DNA from: Tyto alba
Lineage: Eukaryota; Chordata; Aves; Strigiformes; Tytonidae
Reading direction: 5' to 3'
Assembly: GCF_018691265.1 (NCBI RefSeq)
Contig: NW_024881282.1
Span: forward strand, 25,880,899 to 25,944,898
Length of the DNA stretch: 64,000 nucleotides
The notes below the pieces were generated by a model. The model did no database searches. It was not told the DNA's origin and saw only the letters and a list, made by a program, of their open reading frames with translations. The position numbers and the translations under genes are program-made. Below are positions 1 to 13,000 of this stretch, in pieces (the stretch's first letter is position 1; each line of letters opens with the position of its first letter).

Positions 1-857
1 CTCATTTCTTTGAGTGGGGGAGAGTAGAATTCTGCAAACACCTTAAAAAAGCTGTTGTATGTCTTTGATAGCTTTGTAATTGAATTTGCATATACATTAT
101 AGGATCATTTTCTTTGCTACAAATTAGATTAATTATACCTGTTTTTAAACCTACCCCTTCTCAAAGTCTGTGGAAGCTGATACTGTCCTTTCAGGCTCTT
201 GGCTTCCAGACTAGACACACAGTTTTTTCAGTCTTCCTTTACTGATTAAATTATCTATATCTTGTATAATGTTGGTGTCTTGCTTTAGATTCCTTGCAGT
301 TTGCCAACATCTTTCTTAGAAAGAGGTAGTGCAGTCTGGGAACGTGACTGCAGGTGAGCCCTCAACAGTGCACAACTCTACTTAAGTTTGTTTCACACTA
401 TACCTTTACTGATGCATCCTAAAATGAGATTGTAGGCTCAGTCAGTATTTCCCAGAACCACACTGCAGGCTCTTACTCCCTTCTAATAATCGGTAGTCAC
501 TGAGTGCTTTGTATCTTGCTTATAATTATTTCTAAGACTGTTGTCTCTCTCCTTTATCTTGCAGATTTTAGACTTTTTAAAGTAATTTTGAATTACTACT
601 TGTCTTGGTTTGGGCTGAAATAGAGTTAATATTCCTTTTCGGGGACTAGATGAGTGCTGTGTTTTAGATTTAGCTTTGGGTTTGGTATGGGAAAAATGCT
701 GATAGCACACTGGTGTTTTCAGCTGCTACCAAGACTTCAAGGACTCTCCACCTCCCCATGTCCTGCCCGTGCACAAGAAACAGGGAGGGAGCATGGACAG
801 AGCACCAGACCCAAACTGGCCAGTGAAATATTCCATATCATGGAACGTCATGCTCAC

Positions 858-863
858 TATATA
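858..863 (+). promoter_or_regulatory. TATA box of the solo LTR
   Basis: TATATA lies in the context CTCACTATATAGAGG, about 200 bases before the ATTAAA signal, which is the U3/R arrangement expected of a retroviral LTR. The same strand as NBEA would be transcribed. Whether it is active cannot be seen. Confidence 0.5.
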
Positions 864-1059
864 GAGGAGGGGTGGTTGGGAAGAAGCTCTCTGGCTTCCA
901 GGATTGCGATTGTGGGATCTTGGTATCTCGGGGGCGCTGGCCGGGAAGGGGCTGGGTATTGGTTAGCGGGTGGTGAGCAATTACGCTGTACATTGCCTGG
1001 TTATATATTTCTTTTTGTTTTCCCCCTATAATCGTTATTGTTCTCGTTTTATTGCCATT

Positions 1060-1065
1060 ATTAAA
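1060..1065 (+). terminator. Polyadenylation signal ATTAAA of the solo LTR
   Basis: ATTAAA sits in ATTGCCATTATTAAACTGTT, about 200 bases 3' of the LTR TATA box, as expected for the R region. It lies in the sense direction inside an NBEA intron, so it is a potential premature polyadenylation site. Confidence 0.5.
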
Positions 1066-4000
1066 CTGTTCTTATCTCAGCCTGCGAGTCTCCCTTCACC
1101 CCTCTAATCCCCTCCCCCATTCCCAGGTGGGGAGGGGGAAGGGAGGGTGATTAGCTGCGGGGGTTGGTTGCCGATCAGGCCCAAAGCACAACACTACTCT
1201 CCTGCTCTATGCTTACAAATCTCACAGCTTGTTGTGACCTCAAGTGTTATTGTGGATTTTCTCTGATTCTTCATCAAAGTTGGTAATGAAATGTTTAATA
1301 CAGCAGAATTCAGGAAACAACTCATACAGTCTCCCACTTGAAAACATTCCCAATCTGGTCATGAACATTTGATACTTGCTATGAAATAGCCAGGTTTTAA
1401 CCAGTCGTGTTCCTTTATTACACTGTTACGTATTTCTCTTAGTCTATGAGAACAGTAAGCACTCTTGTGTTAGAAGTTCATTATTTGGATTATGCTGTAG
1501 ATTAATAAATAAAATAGGAAAGGTGTAAAGGAAATTATTTGTTCATAATAAACACACATTACTTGTTCCAGATTAATAGCTGATTGATAAGTTCTTCTAG
1601 TATCTTTACAAGTTTCAAAGGTAAACATTAGTTTATAATACATTTAGTGTGGTTTTCCCCCTTTAAGACGACAATGAGTTCTTTTTCACTCATCTAGAAT
1701 CACACTTATCCTTCATAAATTTTCAGAGAACTGCTAAGTGATCAGGGATTGCCCTGTTCTCCTCCTTCTTTTTTTTATTTTCTTGTTACATTTCCCTTCC
1801 GATTATGTGAGTTTATTAAAGAGCTCTTGATTACAACCACATTGGTATTTTAATACCTTTTATCTTCCTTCCACATCAGAATTATTTGGCATTGTGTATG
1901 TAATTTCAGTTTTAGAAATTATTACAAGTTTATTTTAACCAGGGGTTTATCTACCAGTTTCTTGAAATTTTCTGTTTGGGGTATTTAAACTTAGTTGTTC
2001 TTTTTCCTTGGAAATAAGAACTCTGTGTTTCAGTGATTATTTTCATTCTAGATATATTTCCTTTTAGTCATTCTCACAAAAAAAAACCACCTTGAGTTAA
2101 TCAGAATCAAATCCAAAATACCTTACTGAATTTAAGCTACTTTTCCGGTGTATACAAAACATACATATTTTCAAAACTTCTTTTTTTTTAAAAGATCTAG
2201 TGTTTTATTAAATGAGCCCTTACTGCCGAGTTTGGTCTTTTTTCCTTTAGTTGTTCAAAAAAACTAAAATATCTCATACCTCCATCCTCTTTCAGAGGTG
2301 GTGGTAGAGATTTTTCTGTTGTATCTCAGAGTGTAGTACTACTTTTTTTGTCCTTTTAACGTTGCCCAGAGTTTCAATAAATATGTTTCATGCCCATTTC
2401 CGAACTTCAGAGGAAGTACTATTATGTGCTAAACAAAAAGTGCTTCTTTCTTGTTCTTCACCAGAACAAATGCTGATTTGTCTTGACAAGCTTCTGCAAT
2501 GCCAGCCTAAGTTTTGTCTTCTTAGTTCTTGTATTTCTCATTTGCATCATTGCAATGTCTAATCAGCTAAGATACGTACTAGACTGATCCGTTTTTTCTT
2601 GTCTCCTCATTTGTTTTTTTTTCTTCTCCACCTCTTCCCTCTGGGTTAAAAAAAAAAAAAAAAAAATCAACCTTCGAGATTATTTTTTTCCCCATTTTTG
2701 CTTCTCTGTGATACAATATCATCCTTCTTAAACTAGTTTAGAGCTTTCCTAAATCAATGTGTCAATCATACAGGTCAGCAAATGCTAAAAGAAAATCTTT
2801 TATCTCTGCATAGCAGGTTTTTGTTTTGGTTCATAGTCCCATGTTTGAGGAAATCAAGATCTCCACTCAGCAGTAACTGTTCTGTCCTTGTCATCTGCAG
2901 CCTTCATCTATCCACACCTTTACCATTAACCAGAAATACTCTGTGCTTGTGCCTATTTCACTTTATCTCCTCTCTGTCTACGCTAATTTCTAATCTGATC
3001 AGAGTGGTATCTTGCAGTATTACTACAGGGTACTGACAGGCAAATGTGTGTGCAGCTGCTGCTCCCAAGTGCCACATAAGAGCTTCTGTTTTCAGGTGTA
3101 AAGGAGGAACATGGTTTGTTGGACACAGAGGCGAGCAACCAGAGCCTTGTCCCTTTCTTCTTCCTTTAATATAGCTTATCAGGTCTTTATGTTCACAGAT
3201 ACTGAACTATGAAGATCATTTTTAGACAACTCACTTTTCTGATGTCTGAAAAATATTGCCGGCACACATTTCTCTTTCCATTGATCACTTCTGGGGATTT
3301 TTTTGTCTGATTTTGTTTTGTTTTGTTTTTTTTTTTTTTAAAGAGTGAAAAAATAAGTTTATACAGGTTTATTTTGTCTGATTCAGGAACACCATGTCTG
3401 TCAGACTTGACACAACTTGAAGGAGATTGCTGTACTAAATTACACTCCTTTCTTCATTGATACAATAAATACAGGAATGCAGAGTATACTTCTAAAGAGT
3501 AATTAAATCATTCAAGTTGGTATTGAAAGTGCTGTGTAGGTTTGGTTTTATTATCTGTTTTTTCATGGCTTGCATAGATTTGGTGCATTTTTTATTATAG
3601 CATTTACTTTTTCTATACAACCGTGGTTTTTCTTAACCTGTAAGCTCAGGTTTTTTTCAGCAGTAATAGCGGTTCACATAGAGGTTTGATGTATATGTAG
3701 ATATATTTCTTTTACACTTGCAGACATAAAATACCTGACCATGACAGATTGCAAGCTTCTCCCAATATTTGTACTCCCCAGTATATTGATATCTGCTGTC
3801 AATAATATAGGCTGTTGGATAGGTTGTAAAGCTCCATTGCTCAAGAGCGTTATATTTTGAAGTCATCTGTCATGGATGTGTTGTAGAGATAGGAGACTAT
3901 TTATGTTTATGGCATTTTAAGTAACTCAGTAAGACCCTTTAGAATATACAGAAAAGGCTTGTTTAGTGTCATCACTGCTCACTTAATCCTGTGACCTTGA

Positions 4001-7000
4001 CATGATAGTATGCCCATAAAGCTCCCTGCGGGTAGTTCAATAAAATAGATGAACATCGGAGCCTAATGTTTGTTTCAGCTTCGGGAATATACTGCCTTAT
4101 GCCGCAAGTATTTCTTAAACATTCAATGGCACTGAACCATTTTAAAACCCAATAATGTGGCAAACTATCCAATTGTCTAGATTATTAGAAAATCCACAAC
4201 AAATGCATAAACCACATGTACTTCTGCTGTTCAATGGGAGAATGCTAACCACTGTTTTAAAAAATATTCTGTATACACAATGTCAATAGACTAAAGTTAA
4301 AATTAAGTTATTTCTTAAAATTTAAGTGTACTTATTTTTCACATTCCCGTTGTTTTTTCTCTTCTCTTCTGATAGCAAATTATATTTATTGGATGGGAAT
4401 GCTTTTGGGTTTTGTTACAGTCACAATCTGAATGTAGGAAAGATTCATGTGTAAGAAATTTTTGATGATTTACTGGAAGTTATGTTTGCACTAATGGTAG
4501 GAAGCAATAAAAGCATACATAAAGAGGAAGCTAAATTTGTCGTCTCTTAGGCCCAATTTAGAAATACTACTGAAGCCTTTGGGATACCTTGTCATAAGAG
4601 AGCCTTCATTTTTATGCATTATATATCTTGTATTATGTGAAAGCATGAAGAAAAGTTAAGTGTGATATATTTGTCTCATGGTGAGTGGAAGTGTTGTTTT
4701 GGTATTATTAAAAAATGTTCATTCAGAAATATCTTTAATGTATAGACGTTCAAGTTTCCAATTTCTATTAGCTAACAATGCATTCTTTTCAGACACATAG
4801 TAGTCTTTTCCACTGAATAGTACCCCAACCTCTTGTGTTTTCTTGAATAAAAAACGATGTTTTCAAAGTTGATGACAGCTTAACTGTGGAGGAAATTTAT
4901 TTAGGGAACTTCAGATAGTGTTTTCAGTGGTGGAGTTTTATACTGAACTGTTGAGCTAAAAATCTATGAAAATTAATTGAGTGAAACCTGTCAGGAAAGA
5001 AGAGCAGCCAGGAGCAGGATGCAGTATATATCCACCAGAATAAAATGGAATCTGCTATACTTTCTGATTTAATCTCAAGTAAAAGCCACTGATAAGCATG
5101 ACATCAAATAATGAAATAAGCCGTTATTTGGCTAAGTGTCGGGTAAAGTTGAATAACGAAAAAAATAGTTTCTTTCATAATAGTCTTTCCATTTGAGATC
5201 ATAATGAAGAGTTAATGAAAAACTTTGTATACTCTTAGAGGACCCATAAGGACAAACTGTTTGATTGTTCCCCATGTATATGTTTTAATTTTTAACAGTC
5301 TTGGAATTAAAAGTGTAGAAAAACTGTGATTAGAAACTTGTGGAAATGACCACTAATTTCTCTGATAATGGTCTCAATGAAAACTATACTGTCTGTTAAA
5401 TTTTAACAAAGAAGGTGTTATAAAGGTTTGAGGCCTGGTGGAATAAGCCCAAAGTATTGAAATTAGTATAAAAGATATGTTGGAATTTATGTACAATTCA
5501 GTGGTGTTAGAAGAATATTACTAATTGCCTTTAAAAACAAGGGAATTACTTTTTACATACAAATTATGTTTTTCCATTAGTGTAAATGATCCTTTAGCAT
5601 ATCAGGTATACTCAGGCTTAGTTTTTGACTTATTTTTTGGACTAATGATACTGTGTATGTTGCTGCTCTTGCTTGGTGATGAATATATTCTTCTCCCTGG
5701 AAAGAAACAGACATGTTTCTTTCTGATGGACATCCAGTAGAGGCCAAGTACATAAATTTTTCTGTGTGTATTGTAGAAGCTAAATCTACAGGTCATATGT
5801 TGGGTTCTGACTATGGTATTCCCTGTATATCTGAATCATTTGATAATCTTTAGCTGAGCTATGAAAGGGTGTTATTGTCAGCTGTGCAGGGAAGTTCAAA
5901 AGATACTGCTGGACACCACTAAATTTGAAGCAGAAACTTCTTCTTAGGAATGTCCTATTCTGAAAGTACTAGAATAGCTCCTTTACTTCAGTAGCACAGT
6001 GACAAATTACTAACAGTGGCTCTTTAAATGCAATATTTATTTAGAGGATTTCATTTCTTTAATCAACAAATTCTCAATTTGTGTACACTAAAACAAAAAA
6101 AAAAAGTAAGTTCTTATTCTTTAGTATTAGGATTAAGAAAATATATTTACTTTTCTCCTTCTTTTGTTAAATTTGACTTTTCACAATTCCCACAGTAAAG
6201 TTGTAATGCTACTGTTTTCTAAAAGAAATACATCGCTTAGGAAAAATCTCTGATGTAAAAATGAAAAGGCCACAATGGACATTCCCTTACAAGAGCACTT
6301 CAATGGATTCCTCTTGTCATTCATGGTTTCCAAAACATTTATATGATGTTAAATCACAAGCAGGTTTTGAGGTAGGTTTTAATAAGTAATGTATTTCCCA
6401 GCTGCTAGCTTCTTAGGTTTTCCATTGGCTCTAATACTCCGCAACTGTTGTTGTTTTTCACCCCATACCAGTTGGTATTACCAGTTGTAAAGGCAAGACA
6501 CACACCTTCTGCTGGTACTTTGCCAAGCCTATTAGAAATGCATAGCTAAAATCATCACAGACATTACAGAAGCATAAAGGTTAGTGAATGATATAATTGG
6601 CATACATACAACTGAATGGTGATATGGGTCCCAGAAATTGCAGTCACTCGGACAACTAGAGCACATGAATTAAGGTAGGGAGAGGAAGATTTTCATACAA
6701 CCTGACAAATACTGACTGAGAAACAGACACAGGTATGAGTGAAGAGTCATTTTGTAAAACTTTTGAATTTAGAGCTAGCAGGCAACCAAATTTGGAAGGA
6801 TCTGGAAGCAGTGGTCCTTACTTCCCAGTTTTTATTCTCATGTCTGACATCAGTAGTGAAACTATAAAGTATCAGTCAAGCATTTGTGTTACTTTTTGAG
6901 CTGCCTAAATTTCAAATTAACAACACATTTTTTTATTATTTTGGGAGCAAAAAAGAAAGGGGTGAATCTTCACCCTTTCCATTACCATGCTCACCACTCT

Positions 7001-7009
7001 TCACTTTGT

Positions 7010-7044
7010 GAAGTTTTAAGTTTTAAAGTTTTGAAGTTTTAAGT
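7010..7044. repeat. Short imperfect tandem repeat (GAAGTTTTAAGTTTTAAA type)
   Basis: The block reads as repeated AAGTTTTAA / AAGTTTTGAA units over about 35 bases, followed by unique sequence. It is a small low-complexity repeat with no visible function. Confidence 0.6.
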
Positions 7045-10000
7045 TCCTTATGAGCTGGAATAATTTTCAGGAATTCCAGGAAGGATTAATTTCCTTAATG
7101 GAAATTCTGAACTCTGATATGTCTTCATATTTTACAGTTTGCATCAAGAAGGAACAAAACTCTTAGGATCTTTGCATGAATTTATGGAGTAGGGAAAAAT
7201 TACTGGTATATTCCAATATTTACTCCGTATTTACATAACAACTTCCTTTCCTTTTATTTTTCAAACCAGCCAGCAATAATGAAGGGGGAACATGGTTTAC
7301 AGGGTTTATAGTTATGGTGTCTGCTATCCCTTCCTTAGATTTCTCCCTAAACACAATTGTCAGTGCAATTCAATTTATAGGCAATTTAGAGCCAATTATG
7401 TGTCTCCTCTTACAGTATATAGGTGTTGCCTACCTTCCGAAACTTTCCTGCAGGCTTGGATCAGTGAAAAGCTTTTAAATGACACTATAGTGAGTGCACT
7501 CATTAGTTTTCTAGTATATGGAAAATAAGAGAATTTAACATGCATAATTAATCTGGATATTTCATGTATTGAGATCAGGAATTAAAAGTACCGTAAAATG
7601 CCGTCATGTTTTGTGTGCTGCATTAAGTGATTGTGCTCCTGCGTGCATTTATACAATAGTATGAATTAAGTCACAGAGTATAGTTTTTGAGATTTTCTTC
7701 AGCACTGTTACTTAATTATTTTGAGTTTTATGGTTTAGTTCTTTATTTGAATGTTTAGTTTTACAAATTAGATGCTTGGTCATATTTCTTAAGCAACTGA
7801 GTAATGCAGGAATATTTTGCACGTGATTTCGGGGGTGGGCAAGAGTTGTTTTTCTGTGGGTCAAGAAAGCAATAGGAGTGAAAAAATGATGTGTTATTTC
7901 CATGATCTAAATGTTCTGCAGCAGTAGCAGCAGCTGAGCAACTCACTATTATTCAATGCTACATTAACTTTTCCATTAATGCTGGTGCAGTAAAATATGA
8001 AGCCCTTAAGCATCGTGAAGTTGCTGCCTGATTTTTGTTCCTTTACATGGCTGCTGTATATTTGCATGTTACAACCATTATATGGATAATCACCATCATT
8101 ACTTTTTAGAAGGTCATTCTCTTCTTGTTCTGAATATAGTTAGATACAGAAAAGCCATAGTAGAACAAAGGGTCTTTAGACATATTCACTACAAATGCTG
8201 TCTTTTTAGTTATTTGCTACTGTAATTATATGATGGCAGCCCAAGTGTCAACAAGATATTTTGCTTCTGGGGTTTTCTTTCTTTCTTCATTAAATAAAAA
8301 ACAAAATAAAAAATAACCCAGGAAAACAAACTAGAGACCACGGAAGACCTATTTCTTCCCTTTAAAAAAATGAAACAAACCAGTCCTGTTAGGGAGGAAA
8401 TTATTTTTCAGAAATTATTAAATGTTATTTTGCACTGAGATAAATTTTCGCTATGTAATAAACATAATTATATTTTCAAAATGCTGGATTTTTTTTAAAC
8501 TGAGTAATAGATGGAGATTGAAATTATGGTTATTCAAATTTCTTGTTGTTTTAAAATCTTTGTTGAAAATATATATATATTTCTAGGAATAGTGGATTTA
8601 ATAAGTGCTATCAACAAATCAGAGCAGCAATTCATGGCTCTTCTGACCAAGATGTACCAACCGTTGCACTCACTCTTCCCTCCAGAATTCACAGTACAGT
8701 TTATATGGGAAAGCAAGAATCTTTCTTCTGTTATGAAAACAGTCATTTTATGCCCTAAATAATGACGTTATAATCAGGCTGGTGCCAGATAGGTGACACC
8801 TCAATGTGGAATAAAGCATTTCAGTCTTTATGTATCTGCCTTGTTTTCTGTATCTTTAATATGTGAATTGTGGTACTTTGCTAACAGAGTGATTTGAGAT
8901 CTGTTGAAGGGAAACAAAAAAAAAAAATGCCCTAAAAATAATGCTTAATTAATATTTTAAGAGAAAGGTTTAAAATACTTAGTGCTGCTTTGCTTTATTT
9001 TTAAACATGCTTTAGTCGTGTAATTCTTTAGTGAGTTTTTGCTATGCCTCAGATTGTCTGTGTTCACTGTTTTGATGGTTAAAATCGTCAGCATCTGAAT
9101 AGTAGCAGGATGAGTTTGTGTGATGGCTCATATAGAGTCCTTTCTGGCTGTATGTAGCCATTGCCTTTGCACTTCAGATAAGTTTCTGGCATTTTTGGAG
9201 CAGGATGAAAAGGCACATCTGATTTGACTAGCAAGTCCTTGATTCTATATTCAGTCAAATTATTTTGTTTCTTTTCTGTAGTTTTCTCTCCCACCTCTAC
9301 CTTACAGAATTTTTTTTATACTGATTTTGTTTTTCAAATTCAGGTATTTTGATGTTGGTATTATTTGCTTTCAGGTACACAAAGGAAGACAAATTTAGTA
9401 TCTAAATTCTAGATATAATATTCTATATTCTGTAAACAGACAGATTATCCATATTGAGCCCTGAATCTACAAAGAAATTTTACCCAGGTTTCAAGACATT
9501 TGCAGGAAAGTTTAGAATTTATTATATTCTTTCGATGATGAAAATATAGCTTTTATTTCAGGAATTTCACTTAGTGTTTAACTTAATCATTTAGGAATTT
9601 TTCACAGTCCTGTTTAGGAATTGTATTATGTTACCAGCACATTGTCTGAGTGTGCATTTACTAATCTAAACCCTCTTGGGTATTTCTTGAATCTCATCCC
9701 TGGACTCTGTTCTGCCAACACAGGAATAAATTTTTCTCCTTTATTTCTCATATGCTGTTGAGAAAATTATTTTACACTTTTGTCCAGGGTGTATTTCCTC
9801 CTAAAACCTGTTCAGTGTCTTTTCTGTATTGATGACCTGGCTGGATAGTGTACCTGTACTTACAAGCAGCAGTGAGGCACTCAGAAATGTTTGTGGTCCT
9901 GTTAGGCAGCTCATAAAGGGACATTTTGGGAATGGGAAAGAAGCGGGTAAAGAAAGTCATTGGTTCAAACTTCTACATTACTTTTAAGCTGCTTTTTTTT

Positions 10001-13000
10001 TTTTTTTTAATTGAATAAGATACTAGGGTTTGATGAAATAATTTGGAACAAGAAAAGCTGTACAATTAAAACTTGTCTTACAAAATCACACAATTTGTGT
10101 AATGAATTCAGTATTTATATTAGTTTGAATGGCCTGCCATAAAAATCAATCACTACATATGAGCAAAGTAACATATATAAAAACATAGTATATTTTGAAT
10201 GCTGAGGCACAACAGAGCTCAGATATCACAAAAAGCAGATTAGAAAAGCCTAAAGTAGATAAAACCCATTGTGCTTGTGTAAATAGCATTGTTGTATAAA
10301 TATAGGATAAAGATTTTTGTTTCATAAGCCAGCTGTTTCTACTTGAAGAATTTGTTTTTTCTTTGACATCTGGAAAAAAAAAAATCCTCCTTCCAGAAGC
10401 ATTCAATTGTTCTAGGTGTATGAAGCAACTTAGTGTAAGAATTTAATATTCACTATAACTGAGGGAAATTTTATGATCTTCCTTGGTATGAATCCAGTTA
10501 AAGGATTAGCAATGTGAATCAGACTCTGAAATGAAAAGGCAAAAATATGTTATTCAGGATGTTCTTTTAACAGTGATTAGCTGTTATCTGGGAAAATAGA
10601 TTTCACTTCACTCAGTAAAATACTGTATTTTGTTGAGAATCAAAGTTTACAAAATAAATTTCAATATTTTTTAGTATGGCAAGTGATGAATGTTCTTCCA
10701 CAGAGGTTATATCAGAAAATCAATATTTGTAAAATTGAAACAGTATAGGTTTGTATTGATCCATGTGGCTAAATCAAAATGAAAGGCTTTGTAACAGCTT
10801 TCTTAGACAGCCTGCTACCCAGTAATGGCAAACTATCAATTTTAGGTTTCTACTGATAAATCAACTTGAAAATTGGATGTCAAATATTTTTTTTTTTACT
10901 GAAGTAGTGATTTTTTTCTGCCCTCTAACCTTTCTTGATGTGTTAGATTGGTTTATAAGACTAAGCTCTGCCTTTTTGAAAGCGGTTGTCAAAACTGACA
11001 TTTAGATATATTTTGAAACAAAACCCAAACTTGTAAAGCCTAATTTTGTCTACTAGTTGGCTTGCTAGTAATCCTATGTGTGCACCTTTGTGTAAACAAA
11101 CATGAATATATGTTTAATACTGAAAATGACATTGATTTAATACTTCAGGTATATATGTTTCTCTCTTTTCTGATCTCTGGAGTTCACAAAGGTCAGGTCT
11201 TCAACTGCAGCTTTTAGAAACTAATGCTCCAGAAACTATTTTACCATTCGGTGGTTAGGAAGATTGATTTTTCTTTAATAGACTGATTTTCTTTTTTATT
11301 TTGTGCTAAGTGCGACTTTATGAAATGACAGCAAGAACATCAGTTTCAGCTGCAGGTTGCAACATCTGAAAACCTGCATGGTTGCTCATTGTTTTTAATG
11401 GTAGAGAAAAGAGGATACATTTGCTTTTAGTTAGAAAATAGATACGAAAAGCCTTTATAATGGTGGGGGGAAACCCTTTAATCTGGGTCAAATGCAGTAG
11501 TTTTCAGTGACAGTTGACAGTGCCATACCTTCATGTCTGTACAGCAGAATATAAGTTAGCTCGAGTGGGTATTGATTGTGAAGTTTGCTGTTGTATAATT
11601 ACTTTTGGCTGTAGAAATATGTGGTGTGTATTGATCTAGTTGGAAGCATTTGACTAGCAGTTTCCCTTGGCTAACAGTGAGTGTCATCTTTCAGCCATGA
11701 TAAATGGTAACACTCTGGGTCAGCATAATTACTTGGTGGTGAAATGAACCTCCTGTACCCTTCTATCTCTCACACCAAGGAACTACCATAATCATCTTTA
11801 TCTGAGAGCCATGATTTACTGAACTAACCAGCCCCTTAAAGCCCTCTCCCCATAGTATGCACCCGCTTTAATTGTGGCTCTATACTGTTATTTTAAAAAC
11901 TAAACTGTTCAGTTCTTCATCCACAAGTATGATTTTTTTTTTCCCTAACCCCTGTCAATCAACTTAGACCTGCAAGAGGCCAGCTCTTCTGACGGACAAT
12001 CTTTTAATCTTTATGTTTAGTGTTTATGTAGAAAAAGGAGAAAGATTAAGGTGTTCATTGTTTTGTCACACTGCTTTTTAAGTCATGGAATCAAACGTTG
12101 TTAATACACTGGTAAATTATTAGTGTACTGCAATGAAAACTGCCATATGAATTTATTGTCAGTAGCCCTTTAATTTTATAGAGTAACGTATACTGCTGAT
12201 ATTCTGTCTTTTGAGAACAGATGAGGATATCTTTTCACAATATGCTGTTAGAACAGCTTCATTTGTAATAATTTTGACACCTCATTTAATAAGAGTTTTA
12301 AATGTGAGATTTTTTTTTTTTTTAAGTATTAGCCATTTTTTCTGTTTGCATGAGTGTCTCATAGTTGACAAATATGTTACCAGAAATAAGGAAGTTGTAT
12401 TTATTGCTAGAACAGAAAACTGATGATTTGTGTTGTTTGGCACCTTTTTAATGGGGAATTTTCAATTTGTTATCAATATTTCATTAAAACTTCATAGCAT
12501 GTTGTTGAAAATGGATTTGTGTTTACTTGCCAGTAGTGTAATATGGCCCTGGGGTAATGACTTTTTGTTAAGTAATGTTAGTTAAAGAAAATCTGGCAAT
12601 AGTTTTAGATCATTTTAAGACAGCTGTGAAGGGTTTGGATAAAGGTCATTTTCAATGATTGTGCTTAGTTAAATAAATGTGAAGGGTTTCACAATGGGAA
12701 TCTTGCTTTTCAGTATGCTGTCATAAATTTCCCTTTAACACATCTGGGAATACAAAGTAAAATGTAGTTGTTTCTGCCTTGAAGGCAATGTATTTTATAT
12801 TTTCCTTGCTTTGTTTGTTTTCCCCTTATAATGCTGTTTATTCACATAACTAGAGTTCAAAGGTTTTACTTTGTCATAAATTAAATCTTCTATTCTCTGA
12901 CAGTTTGTGGGACCCGCTGGATATAATTTTCAAATGGTTGTAACTGGAAGATTTTTTGCTGAGATTTAGTCATTAAAAGTGTTAAATTTTCTGACAACTC

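Larger units (their letters stand above)
601..1193 (+). mobile_element. Solo LTR of an avian endogenous retrovirus (ERVL-like), with 5-bp TSD
   Basis: The element begins TGTCTTGG and ends ACAACA, the TG...CA ends of an LTR. It is flanked by the same five bases, CTACT, at 596-600 and 1194-1198. A 5-bp duplication fits class III (ERVL-type) integration better than the 6 bp typical of ERVK. Internal order also fits an LTR: a U3-like part, a TATATA box at 858-863, and an ATTAAA polyadenylation signal at 1060-1065, followed by a GC-rich 3' part. The opening and the ATTAAACTGT block resemble an LTR family I know from neoavian birds; I do not assign a subfamily name. No gag, pol or env remains next to it, so it is a solo LTR left by LTR-LTR recombination. 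A 125-codon open frame inside it (654-1031) is not a gene. Confidence 0.85.

Noticed and set aside
300..360. Possible 35-base exon ending GACTGCAG before GTGAGC
   Set aside because: It is too short to identify, and acceptor and donor motifs of this quality occur often by chance.
654..1031. 125-codon open frame on the + strand
   Set aside because: It lies wholly inside the solo LTR and spans the TATA region; the peptide has no retroviral or cellular domain.
8511..8762. Open frame with a TTTCTAG acceptor-like site (GIVDLISAINKSEQQFMALL) considered as an exon
   Set aside because: No acceptable donor follows (only weak GTACCA/GTACAG), and the peptide matches nothing I know in neurobeachin.
9528..9650. 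C/D snoRNA-like boxes (GATGATGA ... CTGA)
   Set aside because: Spacing is too long, no terminal stem is visible, and the boxes are common by chance.
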